Assembly (NCBI GenBank): GCA_023392135.1
Contig: JAEVZQ010000142.1
Span: 1-8,007, forward strand
Direction: 5' to 3'
Source of the DNA: Pseudomonadota bacterium
GTDB taxonomy: Bacteria > Pseudomonadota > Alphaproteobacteria > Rhizobiales > Hyphomicrobiaceae
Length of the DNA stretch: 8,007 nucleotides
Shown here in pieces: positions 6,545-8,007 of the stretch (positions are counted from its first letter, which is position 1; the number at the start of each line of letters is the position of its first letter). The notes beneath the pieces were generated by a model that searched no databases, was not told the DNA's origin, and was given only the letters and a program-made list of their open reading frames with translations. The translations under genes were made by a program, and so were the position numbers.

Positions 6545-6702
6545 GCATGGGCATGATGGACGTGGTTCTCGAAGACAGCAATCCGAATCACGTCGACTGG
6601 GTCGAGCGGGCCTGCCTGGCCGGCTCTCTTGGTCGGCCGCACATGGACACGATCCTCGTTTCCGGCAAGCTCCGAAGGCGAATGCGCAAGTGGCGCTGCT
6701 CC
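6541..6702 (+). pseudogene. Possible remnant of an amidohydrolase C-terminus
   Basis: In the frame beginning at 6541 the translation includes DVVLEDSNPNHVDWVERACL, then AGSLGRPHMDTILVSGKLRR and MRKW. The last part resembles the closing strand of ATZ/TRZ-type amidohydrolases, where AGS is followed after a few residues by V-D-T-V-hydrophobic-V-x-G-K and basic residues. The metal-binding HxH motif and the barrel are absent, there is no ribosome binding site, and the following sequence loses the resemblance. This is a weak call based on a short motif; coincidence is a real alternative. Confidence 0.25.
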
Positions 6703-6833
6703 AGTCACAGAATGGCAGCGCAGCTCTGTTGTTGCCCGGCCAGTTCCGCAGAATTGGATCAGGCATGCTGACAGGGTAAAATCCGGGCTTCACTTCGCGA
6801 TCCACCCGCCCTGTTTGGCGAACGATGAGATTC

Positions 6834-6859
6834 TTGACAATCACACTCAATAATGATTG
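6834..6859. promoter_or_regulatory. TTGACA box and overlapping inverted repeat upstream of the imelysin gene
   Basis: An exact TTGACA at 6834-6839 overlaps CAATCA (6838-6843), which is the inverse of TGATTG (6854-6859) across 10 bases. The downstream arm lies in AATAATGATTGC, which recalls the ATAATGAT core of Fur boxes. A good -10 at 16-18 bases is not visible. The site is about 113 bases ahead of the imelysin start; iron control of that family makes a metalloregulator site plausible. Confidence 0.35.
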
Positions 6860-6933
6860 CCCTTTGGCTTGCGAGCTTCGGCCGCTTGTAACGCGATGTG
6901 CAAGGACTGAGCGATATCGTTGAGTTTCTGCTG

Positions 6934-6954
6934 GGAACGGCCTTGAACCGTTCC
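6934..6954 (+). promoter_or_regulatory. 7-bp perfect hairpin just ahead of the imelysin ribosome binding site
   Basis: GGAACGG (6934-6940) and CCGTTCC (6948-6954) flank the loop CCTTGAA. The stem ends 5 bases before GGAGGAG (6960-6966), itself 5 bases ahead of the ATG. GAACCG also repeats at 6945-6950 and 6955-6960. The stem could tune translation or be an operator; neither is proven. Confidence 0.45.
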
Positions 6955-6971
6955 GAACCGGAGGAGACGAC

Positions 6972-8007
6972 ATGAGGCGGCTGTTCAAATGGCTTCTGCC
7001 CCTGGGGGCGGCGAGCGCCATGGTAACGAGTGCGATCGCGGCACCGACAGGACGGGATGTTCTCGACACCTATGCCGATATCGCGCTGGCTGGATACGAG
7101 GACTCGCTGACCACCGCCAAGGAGCTGGAGGCCAAGATCGAGGCGTTCCTCGCAGACCCCACAGAGGCGAAGCTTGCTGAGACAAAGGCCGCCTGGCTTG
7201 CCGCCCGTGTCCCGTATCAGCAGACTGAGGTGTTCCGTTTCGGCAATCGCATCGTCGACGACTGGGAGGGCAAGGTCAATGCCTGGCCGCTCGACGAAGG
7301 GCTCATCGACTACGTTGCCCGCGACTACGGCACGACCTCGGAGGAGAACCCGCTTTACGTTGCAAACATCATCGCAAATCCAAGTGTGAGGATCTCGGGG
7401 CGTACGGTCGATGCGTCGAAGATCACGAAGGAGTTGCTTTCGGAGACGTTGCACGAGGCCGGTGGCGTCGAAGCCAATGTCGCGACGGGCTATCACGCGA
7501 TCGAATTTCTGCTCTGGGGCCAGGATCTGAATGGTACGGAGGAAGGCGCTGGCGCCCGTCCGGCGAGCGACTATGACGTCGCCAATTGCACGGGAGGCAA
7601 TTGTGATCGCCGCGCGCAATATCTCCGAGCCGTCACCAGGCTGCTGGTGGATGACCTGACTTGGATGGTGGCGCAATGGCAGGCCGATGGCGCGGCTCGC
7701 AAGGCGCTCACCGCCGATTCCGAAGCGCAAGGGCTGGTCGCGATTTTCACTGGGCTCGGCTCGCTCTCATACGGTGAGCTGGCGGGCGAGCGCATGAAGC
7801 TGGGCATGCTGCTCAACGATCCTGAGGAGGAGCACGACTGCTTTTCCGACAACACGCACAACTCGCACTACTACGACCTCATCGGCATTCGGAATGTCTA
7901 TTTCGGGAAATATGAGCGGATCGATGGGTCCGTGATCTCTGGCCCCAGCGTGTCGGACCTCGTCAAGGCAAAGGACGTTGACATCGATGCCCGTGTCCGT
8001 AATGCGC
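6972..8007 (+). CDS. Imelysin / peptidase M75 family periplasmic iron-associated protein, N-terminal part (3' end outside window)
   Basis: An open frame from the ATG at 6972 runs off the window after 345 complete codons. The start is backed by a strong GGAGGAG site 5 bases ahead. The N-terminus MRRLFKWLLPLGAASAMVTS with cleavage near AIA (residues 21-23) is a Sec signal peptide. Imelysin hallmarks follow: TKAAWLAARVPYQQTEVFRF, the GxHxxE motif as GYHAIE (173-178) with FLLWGQDLNGT after it, GAGARPASDY, and EEEHDCFSDNTHNSHYYD (285 on). Cysteines at 206 and 211 form a CTGGNC pair. Members are periplasmic or surface proteins linked to iron uptake (IrpA, ICMP, imelysin); the peptidase activity is doubtful for many. 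Full-length relatives are usually around 400 or more residues, so most of the protein is present. In related genomes such genes often precede a di-haem oxidoreductase gene, which would lie beyond the window. Confidence 0.93.
   Translation, partial: MRRLFKWLLPLGAASAMVTSAIAAPTGRDVLDTYADIALAGYEDSLTTAKELEAKIEAFLADPTEAKLAETKAAWLAARVPYQQTEVFRFGNRIVDDWEGKVNAWPLDEGLIDYVARDYGTTSEENPLYVANIIANPSVRISGRTVDASKITKELLSETLHEAGGVEANVATGYHAIEFLLWGQDLNGTEEGAGARPASDYDVANCTGGNCDRRAQYLRAVTRLLVDDLTWMVAQWQADGAARKALTADSEAQGLVAIFTGLGSLSYGELAGERMKLGMLLNDPEEEHDCFSDNTHNSHYYDLIGIRNVYFGKYERIDGSVISGPSVSDLVKAKDVDIDARVRNA

Larger units (their letters stand above)
6337..6971. other. 635-base gap without an intact gene; apparent gene remnants and control sites
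   Basis: No frame combines a credible start, coding character and recognisable protein over its length. Two short stretches resemble the ends of unrelated proteins on opposite strands (entries at 6420-6512 and 6541-6702). The last 140 bases look like the leader of the imelysin gene. This pattern fits a decayed junction where older genes were lost. Confidence 0.6.

Noticed and set aside
6354..6779. 141-codon plus-strand frame after dctM
   Set aside because: No ribosome binding site, no recognisable fold, Arg/Ser/Gln-rich composition; it overlaps the remnant signals in other frames.
6530..7069. 179-codon minus-strand frame across the gap before the imelysin gene
   Set aside because: It overlaps the imelysin start antisense, has no recognisable domain and no ribosome binding site.

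Overview
The window looks like a high-GC alphaproteobacterial chromosome, most likely Hyphomicrobiales. This rests on strong G/C preference at third codon positions, the tripartite TRAP transporter, the fused E1 dehydrogenase and the imelysin-type iron gene. The genus cannot be fixed from the sequence. All intact genes lie on the + strand.

Region 1 (1-2941) is a tightly spaced catabolic gene run. It holds the C-terminal end of a short-chain dehydrogenase (SDR), then a 728-residue thiamine-diphosphate (ThDP) E1 dehydrogenase with alpha and beta subunits fused in one chain, then a 155-residue vicinal-oxygen-chelate (VOC) protein. Gaps are 16 and 27 bases, so co-transcription is likely. No E2 or E3 partner is in the window.

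Region 2 (2942-3373) is a 432-base non-coding gap unusually rich in dyads: a perfect 7-bp hairpin, 10- and 12-bp palindromes and a 10-bp hairpin. It ends in a TATAAT-like promoter element just before dctP.

Region 3 (3374-6336) is a complete TRAP transporter: periplasmic binding protein DctP, small membrane subunit DctQ and large membrane subunit DctM. A GC-rich hairpin lies between dctP and dctQ, and dctQ and dctM overlap by ATGA. With region 1 this suggests import of an organic acid or related small molecule, followed by SDR oxidation or reduction and E1-type oxidative decarboxylation or cleavage. The substrate cannot be named.

Region 4 (6337-6971) has no intact gene but seems to hold decayed genes. 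The minus strand shows a 30-residue piece resembling the C-terminal membrane segment of MacB/FtsX-type ABC permeases. The plus strand shows a weaker piece resembling the end of an amidohydrolase. The 3' part of this gap carries a possible promoter/operator and a hairpin next to the ribosome binding site of the next gene.

Region 5 (6972-8007) is the 5' part of an imelysin/peptidase M75 family gene for a periplasmic protein associated with iron uptake. It runs off the window edge. It appears to be a separate unit with no functional tie to the TRAP genes.

No tRNA, rRNA, CRISPR array, intact insertion sequence or phage gene was seen.
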